From Rhytidiadelphus loreus (taxonomy: Eukaryota; Streptophyta; Bryopsida; Hypnales; Hylocomiaceae): DNA of 64,000 bases. Positions 11,191 to 23,954 of the stretch are shown piece by piece. The DNA lies in contig OX344762.1 in NCBI GenBank assembly GCA_947034895.1, positions 6,949,501 through 7,013,500 of the forward strand. The letters are read 5' to 3'. A program made the position numbers and the translations under genes. How positions within the stretch are numbered: the first letter of the stretch is position 1; every line of letters starts with the position of its first letter. The notes beneath the pieces were generated by a model, which saw only the letters and a list, made by a program, of their open reading frames with translations, was not told where the DNA came from and ran no database searches.

Positions 11191-14100
11191 CTATGCGGGG
11201 TAGATACTCTGGGTTTCATTATCTTGCACACCATTCTTCTTTGATGCATTCAGATTATTTAGAACCTGTTCTTTCAGCACCCTGCGCAAGATTTTGCCGG
11301 ATACAGACTTGGGGATGGACTCAAGAAACTCCACATGCCTGACTTGCTTGTAAGTAGAAACCTGTTTGAGACCGAAAGATCTGGTTAGAGCCTTCCGAAG
11401 CTTGAGAGTTCAGGAACTGAGGTGGAGTGAGGGTGACAAAGTCAGTTAGTTCACCTTGGATGCCACGAATGCCTGGATTTCATCAGCCGATATGAAGCAA
11501 TCAGACTTGAGCACGACGCAAGCTGCAGGAATCTCTCCTGCTTCTTCATTTGGAATTCTGCACGTATTTAAACCTCTTGATGTCAAGAAGCTAACCAGAA
11601 CATTCAAAAGCTTTTGACGATTTAACCCTGTGATGCTCAAATCGCATATTTTCCGCTCATATCTGAATTACTTACTTCAATTTCATTAAATGGTGTAAAG
11701 ATTTCTAGGCTAAATGATGCAAGTGGTGTAAGGATTACTTGGAATGGGGCTGTCGACTATCCCTTCAGTGGTGGTCTACAACCTCTAACTTACTTTGAAT
11801 GGTTGCATAAGAAATTTATACGTACTGCTGAAAGTTTGATCTCTACAGATTTTGTTCGTGTATCTAAAGACCTCACCATAGCTCTAAAAATCTCCAAGAA
11901 ATCACACTCCAACATAGTGGTGAAAATGCTTAAATTGACGCATATTCTATTCCCCCTCGGGTATTCCCTACTTGAATCATAATGTAAGCAAGCTAGAAAC
12001 GTTTGGCAATGTAACCCTCAGGCTTGGCTGCAAGAAACTTACGGTATGACTCCAGCATCTGCTATTGCTGGGTGAGATATGAGGATCGCTTCAAGCTCAG
12101 CTGGGGGAACCTGCACGGGAAGCAACGAAAACGTTGTCAAGCTTAATTCATTAGCAGAGACTGCTTCGACGAGATTTGGAATTGAAGAGTGATCATGGTT
12201 AATATCTTAAAGGAAGCTACCGAGCCTTCAACGGCAAAGAGTCGCAAGTACCTGGAAGCCCTTGTACTTTATGAGCTCCTTCATCCTCTCCACAATGAAA
12301 ACGTCTCCATCATTGTCAATGTACCCAATGTCACCCGTGTGCAGCCATCCCTCGGAGTCTATGGTTTCTGCTGTGGCCGCAGGATTTTTGAAATACCCTG
12401 TTTTGAAAGCCAAATCCATACCTCTTCAGTACCACCCTCTACTCTGGTATTGTCAAATACTTTGTTCTCTCTCCCAACCTAGAGGACGGATGTACCCAGT
12501 TTGATTCTCCATTATTTCAAAAGAATTTAGATACGAATTATGTGATGATAAGGCTTTCGGAAGTGTGCATGGAGACCACCTTCCAAAGAGATTTTCAGAT
12601 TTCTAAGCTTGCGTTCAATTCCTGGAACAGACTGGTATGTTGGTGATGGGTTTTCAGAAGGACTGACAACGGCGTTTCAGAGACGAGGTTTGAATCCGGT
12701 CGCCTGCTTCTGATTTTGCAATGAAGCGAATTCGTTTTGTTTCCAACAAATTCCATTAAAGATCTACCATACCGGTAATCCAAATTTTTTAATGAGTAAA
12801 TGCCATATTTTGAAAAGAGCTTGTCGCCTACTCTACCTTTCATGGTGGAATCGCCGCGGACACAGATTTCGCCTGGGCTGTTCACCGGCGAGGCCCTCCC
12901 CGTGCTTGGGTCCCGAAACTTGAGCTCTAGGCCGGGCAGGAGAAAGCCCACGGAGCCAGTCTTGGACGGACCCCGTCCATGCCTTGGATCACAATGCGAA
13001 ATCGTGATGCAGCTGTACTCCGTCAATCCATACGCATGCTGCACCACCACGCCCGGGAACTTCGCCTCGAAGGCTTGCTGGAGCTCCACGCCCAGCGGCG
13101 CCGCCGCAGTCAGCACCGACTTCAGCTTCAGTTTCGTGACGTCGAAGTCCTCACCCAGCTCCGACTTCACCAGTTGCAGCAAAATCGGCGGCACGATGGG
13201 CGCGAAGGTCACGCCGTGCTTGAGAAGAATCGAGAGGAAATCGTTCAAGTTGTATCTGAAATATGCAAAGAGTCAGAGTAAGTTTCAAGGGCATGTGCAA
13301 ATGCAATTGCAATTGCAAATTCAAAAGAAGATGCAAAAATACGATTGGAAGTGCGATTTCAAATGCAAATGCAAGAAGTTGAGTTTCAGCTCGATTGATG
13401 GAATTGTCCGACGGGGCCATTTTAAGCGGAAAGGTGGGAACGAAAGCCTTGCAATTTTGATAGCCTTGGTTGCTGGAATATAAATTCTGAGAATCAGAAT
13501 AGCGGTAATGGATGGTTACAAGTGCATTGTTCATAGCTTTTAAAAAGCCATCACTTGCAAGATTCTACTCAGAAATGAGCAAGAAATCTTTAAGATAAAA
13601 CCGCTGGTTGGTTCCCAGATTCACCGTGCACCTTCGACTCTCAGATTCGCTGATCGATTGCTTGCAGAGATATGAATTCTTCAAGTTACGAGGCTTACTT
13701 ATAACAGAGCTCAAGTAGAAGCGCATTTTCGATAGTATCCAACAAGAAAATCCCTGAAACTTTTGGTTGAAAAATGAAGGTTAAATTTGATTTTGAAATT
13801 TTGAACGCCACCATGGCTTTCGTCACCTTTGGTTACTCGGGCCAACTGCCATTCTGGTTCAAGATAACCGCACCTAATTGCGACACCCACCTTAATGTGA
13901 CACACCAGAATCTTGCAGATTGAGTATTATTTTGAGTATGTGCACTGGTCAACTCGTTTAGTTCTAACGTTTGCATAATGGTATCCAAGTAATCAAATGT
14001 ATTTTCTGGTGCTTTGGAATCCTCTTTGATATGCAAATCATAACATTCCAATAAATAAAAACTGACCATGCGCTTCAAGTGTGACAATTTAGTTTTGCAA

Positions 14101-15493
14101 CTTGGGTTGAGAAGCTCTGAACCTGGCCATGACCACGACTTTGCCCTTCAAGCGCATGGAGGCACAGCAAATGCCGCAAATGCCATAGATATGGAAGAAC
14201 GGCATGAGCCCGAGCACCACACTCTCGCCCTCGGGAATGACACCGCCTTCAAAATACCGCTCGACGTCCCCGAGCGTTTGACTCAAATTGGCAACGACGT
14301 TGCGGTGCGTGATCATCACCCCCTTGCACAGGCCCGTCGTGCCGGAGGAGTACGGCAACGCGCACACGTCGTGTTCCGAGATCTCCACCTGCAATGTGGT
14401 TCGAAATTCAGTCACAATGTGGTTTGCTCGAGTTTGTTTCAAAGCTGCAAAGCCTTCGAGAATTCGGAACGTGTTGAATCTGAACTCTCAGCACATTTAG
14501 CAACTCTTTTAGCCGCATGAGCGAAGTTACCAGTTTTAAATGCACTCAAATCTGTTTAATCATACCCCAAAAAAAAAAATCTGTTCTAGAATGACACTTT
14601 AGAGAAGGCCATATTAACCTCGACAGAGCAAGGATTAATGGTTCCAAAACGATCAATGATGTGATTGGTCATATTCTGAAAAATAGGGAGTCACATATTC
14701 AAGGTTTTCTAGTGACCAGTTTGATTGATCCCATTCTGGTAAATATAATTCAGACAGGATTGAATTCTAAATCACCAGAATCAGTGAAGAACACTACATG
14801 TGTTGCTCAAATAAGAAACACAATTGAACAAAAGAAAGTCCTCATGAGAGCTACTCAAAAACTGCTTAATAATTAAAAAATAAAAAACATGAAGTCCAGT
14901 TTGGGGACAAAGCTTTGCACCTGCGGCGCTTGCGCCCCATCCGCCTCAAACAGCGACAGGTGCGACTGAGGCCCGCCCTCCGGCGCGACAACCACCACAG
15001 GGAGTCCGAGTGCTGTGACTTTTTTCTCCGTTTTCCGGTCGGTAATGATGAGTTTGGCTTCGGCGTTTTCCGCCTGCATTTGGATTTCGGACTCGTGCGC
15101 CGCTGGATTGGAGCCCGAGTAGATGGCGCCGATGGACATGATGCCCAGCACGAAGATGAAAAACTCCGCAATGTTGGGCAACAGGATCATCACCACGTCG
15201 CCCGTGCGGATGTGGAACTGGTGCCACAGCCCTGCCGCCACGTTCTTCACCAGGCGCTGCACTTGACCGTAAGTGTAGTGCCGTTCGTCGGACGAGTCCA
15301 CGAGGGCCACTCGGTCCAAGTAGAGGTCGATGTTGTGCAGGACGTAGTTGTGGAGCGTTAGCCCTTTTGGTGGGACGACGACCGGGTAGAATGGCAACGG
15401 GCTGTGGAAAATGTTCTCCTGCTCTTGGGAGTTTTGTTTTGGAGCTGCCTTGTCATTGCCATGACTGCTGGGTGCCAAACTACCACTCTCCAT
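11191..15493 (-). CDS. 4CL-like fatty acyl-CoA synthetase, ACOS5 type (7 exons)
   Basis: This is an adenylate-forming (ANL superfamily) CoA ligase that activates a carboxylic acid with ATP and then transfers it to CoA. Exons, all with GT-AG borders and consistent phase: 14921-15493, 14123-14388, 12837-13255, 12252-12397, 12043-12110, 11455-11557, 11191-11361, giving 581 residues. The start is the first true ATG at 15493. Visible motifs are the AMP-binding box [13 protein letters not shown] (about residues 203-215, with Cys where 4CLs usually have Pro), FFHIYG, AYGLTE, box II GEICVRG (about 408-414), the [11 protein letters not shown] block and the C-terminal catalytic Lys segment SGKILRR. The pattern [11 protein letters not shown] and [11 protein letters not shown] is closer to ACOS5-like enzymes, which make sporopollenin precursors, than to true 4CL. 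That sub-assignment is from memory of the family. The C-terminus (YPA) has no peroxisomal signal. A true 4CL or other 4CL-like ligase remains possible. Confidence 0.9.
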
Positions 15494-16613
15494 CGCCGAT
15501 CGGAGCAACTTGGGACAGGCTTATTGGATTGATTGATTGATTGATTGATTGCTGGAAAGATCAATTAAAGTGCAGGGATCATCTGCACATACAGATTTCG
15601 TGCGGTAATTGTGCGTCAATGTAAGTGGGATCGGAGTAAATCTGCAATAGGGATTTGGCGATGCAGGACTGAACCTGGAAGATTGAAAAATTGGACTTGG
15701 AAAAACCAAGTGAACCACACGACTAAGACGAAACATGTGTCAATCAGCTCGTCAAAAAACAAAACCGGGTCGCGACGAGCATCGTTTGTGCGTTGTATAA
15801 TGCAAACACGATTCCTGCTTTTGTAATTATAAGATGATATTAAGCTTTAGATTGTAAGACAATTTGCTAGTAGAGGATACTAAAACTGGCAGGGACCTGA
15901 CCCCCTGTTCCCAACAGCAACTCATCTATTCAAGCATTCGCACGTGGTTGGGGTGGTTGACCTTCAATTAGCAAGTGGAAATGGGGTTCTCTACTGATCT
16001 TCAATTCAATAGCCCTCTCACTTTGAATTTGCATAAGAAACGTACATACATAGTGATTAGTATTTGATCGTGACAAATTTGGCTCGTCTCCCAAGAATCA
16101 CACTCCTACAGAAGATGATATCCTTCTAGACAGTGGCTAGCGCAACTTGAGTCACTAGATTACTTCCATCAAAGCCATCAAGGGGCATGAATGCATGATT
16201 CAATGAAGACGCCTCCGCACATACCTCGATCAAGCTCAACAAGCTATGAAATGCAGAGACGGAACACCCCACTTGAGTGTCACTGTTGCATCAAGTGACA
16301 GATTATATAGAAAGGAATGGCGGAGAGATTGCAGCCTAGAAAGACAGGAAGCAGCACAAGATGAGTGTGACCGAGCTTTATCAAAAGTGCCGGGAGGTGC
16401 AGATTTGGTCGAAAGCGTAGAAAGCATGGGCAACCAAACCAGTTCGTTGCAGCTCAAACTCTGCAACCAGTCAGTCTAACCCGCTTGCACATCACACCAA
16501 AGCTCCTTCAGTTGGGGCGAGTTGGAAATTCCATAAGATGTTTGGGTTGGGTTGTTATCACTCTGTGAGGTGTAAGCTACATGATGTCACTTTGTGTTGA
16601 GTTACACTAATCC
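15494..16613. other. Upstream region of the acyl-CoA synthetase gene
   Basis: This is less AT-rich than the surrounding DNA. It presumably holds the 5' UTR and promoter of the minus-strand gene starting at 15493. Short open frames at about 16240-16480 exist on both strands but look like nothing known. Confidence 0.45.
15527..15550. repeat. GATT tetranucleotide microsatellite
   Basis: Six tandem GATT units lie 34 bases upstream of the acyl-CoA synthetase start codon, so probably in its 5' UTR. Confidence 0.85.
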
Positions 16614-16617
16614 TTAA

Positions 16618-17424
16618 CCCATAAACAACGCTGCTGAGGGCATTTTCCGGCAAATGAATGACAAACAATCTCTCCATGTGGGACAAAAGTGCAACTATTC
16701 ATCCTCCAAATTTTGTGTGAAAAGGGAACATCTTCTAAAGTAGTTTAACTTCCAATGAGTGCTTTTGCAATTCTTTAACCTCTAAAGTCCCAAGGCCATT
16801 TTTTTGTCAAAACCACTCAAAACTATCACTTTTGCTACTTTCACCTACGCAATAAAAAATTTAATTTTTTTTAGAATCTAACCGTAGGATCTTGTTCTAC
16901 ACTTGTCTTAGATCACGTGATAAATTTTTTGTGATGTTTGACCGTGTAGATTGAAAGATATTAGTATTCAAAGGGGAAGAAAAAAAATTATTTCAAGAAG
17001 TTGCTATGACTGCCCACAAAACAAGAAACTCCATAACTTTCACTTCACTAATCCAAATGGAATGAATCAAAGCTTTTCATTTAGAAGAAAATATAATCTA
17101 CAAGAAAAAAAAATATTAAAATTTTTATTTCAATTTTTTGTGAAATTCGTTTGTTGCCTGGTCTCCCCCATTTTGAGGTTATTGTGGCAAAACTTTTGCT
17201 CCCGGGCATCGATTGGAATAAAAATTATATTCCCGGAAAGCTCATAAGTTTAACTATCTTTTGAGAAATTTTCAAAAAAATTCAGTAAAAATTGAGATCA
17301 TAGGAACTTGCCCCAAAATCCATTTTGTCCCCTATAAGGACAATGGGACTTTAGGGGTTAAGTCAACAGTTCACATGGTTCCAAAAAAACTAATTTTCAT
17401 GATGACCAGCTCATCATTTAAGGG
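16618..17424 (+). mobile_element. Family A element copy 2, interrupted by another element
   Basis: TTAA (16614-16617) precedes CCCATAAACAACG and the right end TTTAAGGG is followed by TTAA (17425-17428). The left half of the family A core (GTGCAACTATTCATCC) runs to 16774. The right half, starting at GTCAACAGTTCACATGG (17362), continues to GATGACC. Between them sits a 579-bp element, described separately. Without it the copy would be roughly 220 bp, like the intact copies at 44515 and 44821. Confidence 0.75.
16779..17357. mobile_element. Nested TTAA-flanked element, family B
   Basis: The ends are CCTCTAAAGTCCCA and, in reverse complement, CCCCTAAAGTCCCA (13 of 14 match). TTAA lies immediately outside on each side (16775-16778 and 17358-17361). 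Uninterrupted copies of the host repeat (near 578-583 and 41092-41097) have a single TTAA at this place, so the insertion duplicated TTAA. The interior is non-coding; a 98-residue open frame in it is A-rich and matches nothing I know. The right portion resembles the right end of the element at 37975-39393, suggesting this is a deletion derivative of that longer family. Confidence 0.8.
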
Positions 17425-17428
17425 TTAA

Positions 17429-20400
17429 ACAACATTTATTGGAATAAAAAAATTGCTTAAAGTGAAGCATTGGTCTCACTCCTTGCCAAAGTTTGTATAG
17501 TCATGGTACATAAAATTGATCAATGAGCAAAGCTTTGACTTTGCATCCTAAATGCGGTGCTTGGCGCAAACCTTATTCACTATAGAAGTAGGTTGAAACA
17601 TTCCAAAAGAATGCTAAAGCACTTTCTATCAAAGGTTCACTTGAAACCAAGCCTTTGAAATTAGTATGAAATTGTGAAAATTTGAAATTACTATGAAATT
17701 TTTCTAAACAAGGATTTTTTTTTTTTTGAACAAATACTAAATATACTTAAATTAATTTGAAACTTTCTATATAAGTCTACATTATAGTGTAGAACATCAT
17801 TGTGCAAATCAATTTATTGTGTGATTCCAAAATTAAAAAATCAAGACTCCATGGTTGTTGCCTTCTTGCCTAAGGATCAATTTATAGTAAAATATTAAAT
17901 ATTAGGAGATCTCAAATTTTCAAATTGTATTGAATACTTGATTTGGTAAGCTTCATTCATGAGTTAGTCTCATATCAAAAATATCATTTTCTTAGCTGAA
18001 ATTCAGAAAGGAGTAGGAGTTGCTAAAACACGGTTATCGATGGATTGGTCATATTCTTATCCTAGGTCAAAATATATTACAATAAGAGAACTTTAACTTA
18101 TTTACTTGAAAATGAGTTCAAAGACTCCTCTAAAAAATGGATTAAAAAAGTGTCATTGCCTTTTTTAAGCAGGATTTGTTGTAGAACATTAAATTTTTTG
18201 TCTTATACTCCCATCCCAAAATGATTGTCCACAATTTTGTTGATATTTTTTTGAGTCAATTTCATTGGCTATATTGTGAAAACATAATTAAAAAAGGTTT
18301 CAAATTTTATATCATTAGAATCAATGAAGATCGTTGCATGTGTTCATTGCAACCTAAATAAAATTAGCCACTAACAAGGAAGTATTTTTTTGACATACTC
18401 AAAACCACCTTAAGAAAACATGACATTGAAAGTTGACAATCATTTTCAGACAGAGGGAGTAGCTTGTTTTCAATGGGGTCTACTTTGGTTGTCCAATTTT
18501 CAAATCCAAATTTTATTGTATCCTTTTAAAGAGATTTTTCATTAAATTTCAATGATAATATTCACAAATTCTAATTTTACATCAAGCAATTGATAGTAAG
18601 AATGATAATTTAGTGACTTGTTAAGAGTTTTATATTGATAATATTCTAAGATTGCACTTACATAACATTGATACTCCATTTTATTCAAGTATTTATTTGA
18701 GGGTGTTTGCAAGAAATTATAATCCTTTTTTAAGTCTCACGTAGGATTATGGCCTAGTGATGCACTATAACTTTTGAAGCATGAATCCGATGAACTTGAA
18801 TTTTTTATTATCTAGAGATGGATGTTTCCATTGTAATCATATCCTTTCTCTATTTTTTAAATTATAAATATTTTTATATTTAAAAATCTATTTAACTAAT
18901 TTATCACACTTTCAAGTTTAGTGATTTGGGGTACTTTCAAGTATCCAAAATGAATGATGCGGAGCTGAAATTCTATGGGCTATTTCCACAATAGGCGGGA
19001 ATGTTTTGTATTAGGAAAATCTAAAAATAGATTATTTTATGTCCTCCACAATTGTGCAAGTAGGGCTTCTTGGTGCGTGCAATTTTATTTGAACATTGAA
19101 GATGATTTTGAGCTCATTCTTTTGGTGAAATATGATCATGGCATCAAGTCCTCACAAATTATCAATTTTAATTTTAATGTTAATTTAATGTTTTTACTAT
19201 TTTCTAATCATTTAAACATAAAAAAAATTGTCATTCTATTTGGTGAATAAATTTTGACCTACATCTTTTTAAGGTCTAAAATTTTGGTGATATGTTGTTT
19301 TTAGTGTTATTTCAATTATCCGCATTTTTTTGCATTTTTTTTAAAAGGTCATAGTACAGTGAATACTATTCCAAGTGCTACAAAATTGACCAGTTTTTCT
19401 TGCAATCACCCTTGACTTTCCTCTTTGGTGTACAAAATTATACTTTGATAACACTCATAATAGTAATAGATAATATTCTCACTTTTCAATAAAAATTTAG
19501 AATTGGAATGTCAACTTCTTTAATTTGATTAACAATGTTGTAAAAAACCCGTTATGAAGCACTAATAGCTAGGTTTTAACTTCCATATTCAAGGGTTTGT
19601 TCACATAATTATAGACTTTGTAAGGTTCATGCTTTGCTGGTTACCATATTTTTATGGAAACTTGTCATATAGTGATTGTGGTAGTGTACTATAGGTGAAT
19701 CTTATTCCTTTAATTTGTTCACTTGGACTTCATGCTAAACTTATGGATGTTCTCAAGTCAATTGCTTTTTGTTCATCTTACTCATCAACTTCTTTCTTGG
19801 CCATGTTTTGAGTCATATTTTGAGCTAATATAGTTGTAAATTGTAGCTTGTCCAAACATATATGAATCCTGTAACAAAGTAATTCTAAATTGTTTATATT
19901 TCAAGAACACAAATATGTTTCTAACATATTTTTTGAACTAGACTCATACTATTTTCAATCAAAATCTCCAAACTATCCTAATCATTCATTCATTTCAAAA
20001 TATAATCTTATTATTGAAAACTAAAATTTTAGTGTAATTAATTATTATTATTTGACAATAAATTCATCTAAATCCATCAATCAATTACCATTGAGACAAT
20101 ATGAAATTTATTGGTGTAATTTTTTTGACATATGGTACAACTAATTGTATTTACAAATATTTATAGATGAATTCAAAAGAGTATAAACTTTGATGATTAG
20201 GATTTTTTTGTCATCATCTTATTCATTATTTTCAACACAATTAATTCACATTAAGATATATTTTAGTATTGTATGATGTAAATAGGATATTTCTTTCAGA
20301 AAAATTTAAGGTGATAGTTATCAAAATAATTCTATGCATTTTCAATAAAATACCTTCATGTGAATGAAAACAGGTGAAATTAGCTACAATATTTTGTAAA

Positions 20401-20546
20401 ATATTCTAGGTATCTTATATTCATTATATAAGACAATGATGCTATTAATGTGTATTTTATGATCTATTAATAGATTTTGAAGGAAAAGTCTCGATTTTTA
20501 TACATGTGGCACCTACCTTCAAAATAATGCATCAAACCATATTGCT
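17429..20546. other. AT-rich intergenic DNA
   Basis: I see no gene, RNA or intact repeat ends. The sequence is A/T-rich with many short stop-limited frames and is probably old decayed repeat DNA. Confidence 0.5.
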
Positions 20547-20550
20547 TTAA

Positions 20551-22224
20551 CCTTTAAATGCCCAAGGCATTTTATGAGCTTCTTGGAATTTGTTCTAAAT
20601 TGAACAAAAAGTCAACATTTTGATAAGCTTTATCAATTCTTATAAATTGTAACCACATAAATTCAAATTAGACATGTTAGAGATCACATACAAAAAAATA
20701 TTACTTATGGATTGAAAGATTATAATGTTTAATAACAAGGGTGTTAAAATTATAAAAGTGATTTGAAGTCTTCTAATCCTTTTTTCATATGTCAAATCTA
20801 AAATTGAGGTCACCAAAAAATATGAAGTCAAAGGACATAACATACATAACTCCAATCAATTTATAACTTTTAAAAATCTACTCTACAAATTTTCTTAAAT
20901 GAATTTCTAATGTGATTTTTTCTCCAAAATTTAGTGTATTTGAGGCTTGTTTCCAAGAGTCTTCAACACTAGAAAATCAAGATTTGCAATCAACACCATT
21001 GCACAAAATCTTAAATAGAATATTCACAATCATTCATTTTTTAAATAAAATTATTGATGCTAAAACTAGATTTCAAAAAGAATTTGCCTAAAAAGAGTAC
21101 TAAATAATAATTTGATAAGGATTTGTTAAACTTCTAGATTTTGTCAACATTAGAATTTGGTGCTTTGGGTATTTAGGGTTTAAGTAGCCATAGTGAACCT
21201 CACCCTTAACGAGTCTTTCTAGTGACAAATCAATTACACAAAATAATTGAATTTTTTTCATTTGAGGCAACATTTTGAAACCTTCAACCACTTAATGTTA
21301 TGGACATGTTTGGTACATTTTTGCCCACACTTTATAAATTATAATAATAAAAAGTAATTATGATCTATCCAAGATTTGGTTAGTATAGAACCATTGTTAA
21401 ACAAATACAAATACTCATAAAAATAACAAAAATTGGAATCTTTGTTTTAAAATACACTACCACATGGAAGATAATTATACAGAAAGTGAGAATTCCAACC
21501 TCCATTGATTTATCTTTCCTTCAAGATGTCAAAAATAATCCAAAAATATATATGATTCAATTATTTTGAAGATTGAATCTCTTTAAAACTTTATCAATGG
21601 GAAGAGTTTTGAAAATCTATGAACAATGCCCAATTTTCAATAGAGGATTTTGTTTAATGTTTTTTTTTCAAGATTCTTTTATGATAGAAAATCTCAAATA
21701 ATCAACTTACCTAGTTATGAAGAGAATGTTCTATCACAAAATCTATGGTCTTACTAAATGAAATTGTCATATTTCTTTAAATTGAGATAAAATGTAAAAA
21801 TTTATTGACCTAGTTTTTTCCATTAAAGTACATTTTGTAACACAAATGGATGAGTATATTTAGAATTGTATACATAGAGATTTTATATTGCACTTGCTAT
21901 TTTATATTGTACTTGTTACATGAGTGAACTAACAACACTTTAAGACAAATCATACATTTATGACTTGTACTATGCAATGGCTACATTTTGAATGCATTCA
22001 TATAAACATTTGAGTATGGTTTCTATAATAGAACATTGATTGGCTTGCAAAAAATGAGTACACCTTATATTAATCTGAAAATTTTACCACAGAAACTAGA
22101 AAAGAGAGCATAAATTTTCCAACAATTTTTATTGAATTTGTACATTAGATGCAAAAGGTACAACACTTTAAATTGGACTTGAAACTATTTGAGGACACTC
22201 TTGGTCCCCTAGGGCATTTAGGGG
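20551..22224. mobile_element. Candidate 1.67-kb TTAA-flanked element
   Basis: TTAA (20547-20550) is followed by CCTTTAAATGCCCAAGG. The right end in reverse complement reads CCCCTAAATGCCCTAGG, with TTAA at 22225-22228: 14 of 17 bases match. A second possible right end with similar sequence (reverse complement CCCTTAAAAGCCCAAGG) lies at 23086 before TTAA (23087-23090), so the true partner is ambiguous. There is no coding capacity for a transposase. Confidence 0.55.
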
Positions 22225-22228
22225 TTAA

Positions 22229-23954
22229 TACATGATATTTGATTAGTTGGAATCTATTTTCAATTACCAAAAAGTTCAACAAAGTTTTTGTAAGCCAATC
22301 AAAGTTCAAAGTTTCAACTTGAGTTCACCAAACTGCATTCAATGGTTGCAACTTTGGGAGCTTGTATCTCCTTCATCCAATGTTTGTTTCAATGATGATT
22401 GTTAGGTTATGTTATACTTGCTATCTAGTTATTGTGGTAAGATTTTCATGTCAATAAAAGTTGTTTTGAATATATATATATAGGAGCAATTTGAAGTTCA
22501 AAATCCAAACATTTTTGGATTACAGTGAACTTCGTGGCTTGTTTCTTCTTCATACAATGTCCATTTCTAATAAATGTTTTTGGAAAAGTTGTATATACTA
22601 GTCTAGTTTCTGTAGCTTAAATTTCGTATCAATCCAAGAAGTTATGAGTGACTAAAAAGCATTTTAGTAGAAGGAGGTTCAACCATAGATATGTTTTTTT
22701 GCAACTTTTTTTTCTATTTTTTAACATTTCAAAGCTATTTTGCAAACACAGTGAGTCAATTGAATGATATTTTCTTTCATTGATGTATTTGTATGCTAGT
22801 TTTGAAGTACTTTATAGTTTAAAGTTTTTTCATTTGAATAAGTTTAGAAATCAAATTTCACCTCCAAATGTGTTGCTAGAAAAATTTTAACATCCTTTTT
22901 CAACATTGAAACATTGTAATCTTACAATCTACATGGCCAAATGACTTCAGATTTGATTCACTTTATCTATCATCTACACTAGAAGATTGTATAGTTGAGA
23001 TTTCTATACTTTAGTAACATTTAGATCTATAACACTTCAAAAGCAATGATGTTTTTGAATCCAAAAAGACCTTGGGCTTTTAAGGGTTAAGTATCATGTA
23101 TTTTTTGGACATTTTTTAATACTTTTACTAAATTGTACATTATATATACCTTTGAGAAAAACAAATGTAGCTTTTTCTTTTGTTGCCAAATGACACCTTT
23201 ATTTTGTGTGTGTCTTTTGTATATGAAGCTTATATCATTCTTTTTGGTTCTAGCTTGACATATGTTCTTTACCTTTGGTTAAAATGTTCAATTCAAGTAA
23301 AAATATTAACCAATTAGTTCAACTTCTACTTAAAAATTAAAAAAAAAACTTCAAATCATTTTTTTTCCTTCAAGATATGCCATAGATGGAACTATCACTA
23401 TTCTTTTGTATTGGAAGGAGTCCCTCCTTGTAGGAATATTGCTAAAAATAACACTCCTGCCAAATCTACTTCCAACTATGCCTCTAAGCCCATGCTATAT
23501 ATTGGACTCTTCAATTTACGTAGCACAACTACACTAATTTGTCTTGACGGTCCTATTTATAATTTATTACTTACAAATCATACTACTACAAAAATGAATT
23601 GGATGCATGTTAGTTTATTTAACCCTAAAAGAACACAACAACCAATGTCAAAAGTGTCCGATGGATGACATTGTAGAAATGAAGAATGCACCTATTGGTT
23701 CAAAATCAGTTCATTTTTTAGTGACTAATTTGGTTACAAGCCGTTGTCTTTACAGTTTTAAGCCTATACACATATAATTGTTTTATAAACAATATCAATT
23801 TGATAAAAGAATGAAGTACATTAGAAAAGATCTATATCTTAAATTAGGTTGTTTGTTTTGTTTTGGTTGTTTGATACTACGAGATTTAAGAAACTGTGAG
23901 GTGTCCAATAGCATCCTTGGTACTACTCAAAACTCTTTGCAAGGAAAGATGCAT
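22229..23954. other. AT-rich intergenic DNA with repeat remnants
   Basis: No gene is visible. About 22890-23060 weakly resembles the segment at 6150-6260 and so may be a further decayed copy of that repeat. Another TTAA-type left end (CCCTAAAAGAACACAAC after TTAA at 23619-23622) stands alone. Confidence 0.4.

Noticed and set aside
12800..13483. Long plus-strand frame of over 200 codons
   Set aside because: It lies antisense to exon 3 of the acyl-CoA synthetase, which explains the openness; its translation resembles no protein.
13151..13534. Minus-strand frame running upstream of exon 3
   Set aside because: It reads intron 2 in another frame; the GCAAAT-type repetitive intron sequence produces the Leu-rich translation.
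15491..15508. Start of the acyl-CoA synthetase five codons upstream
   Set aside because: That codon is TTG; the first ATG is at 15493.
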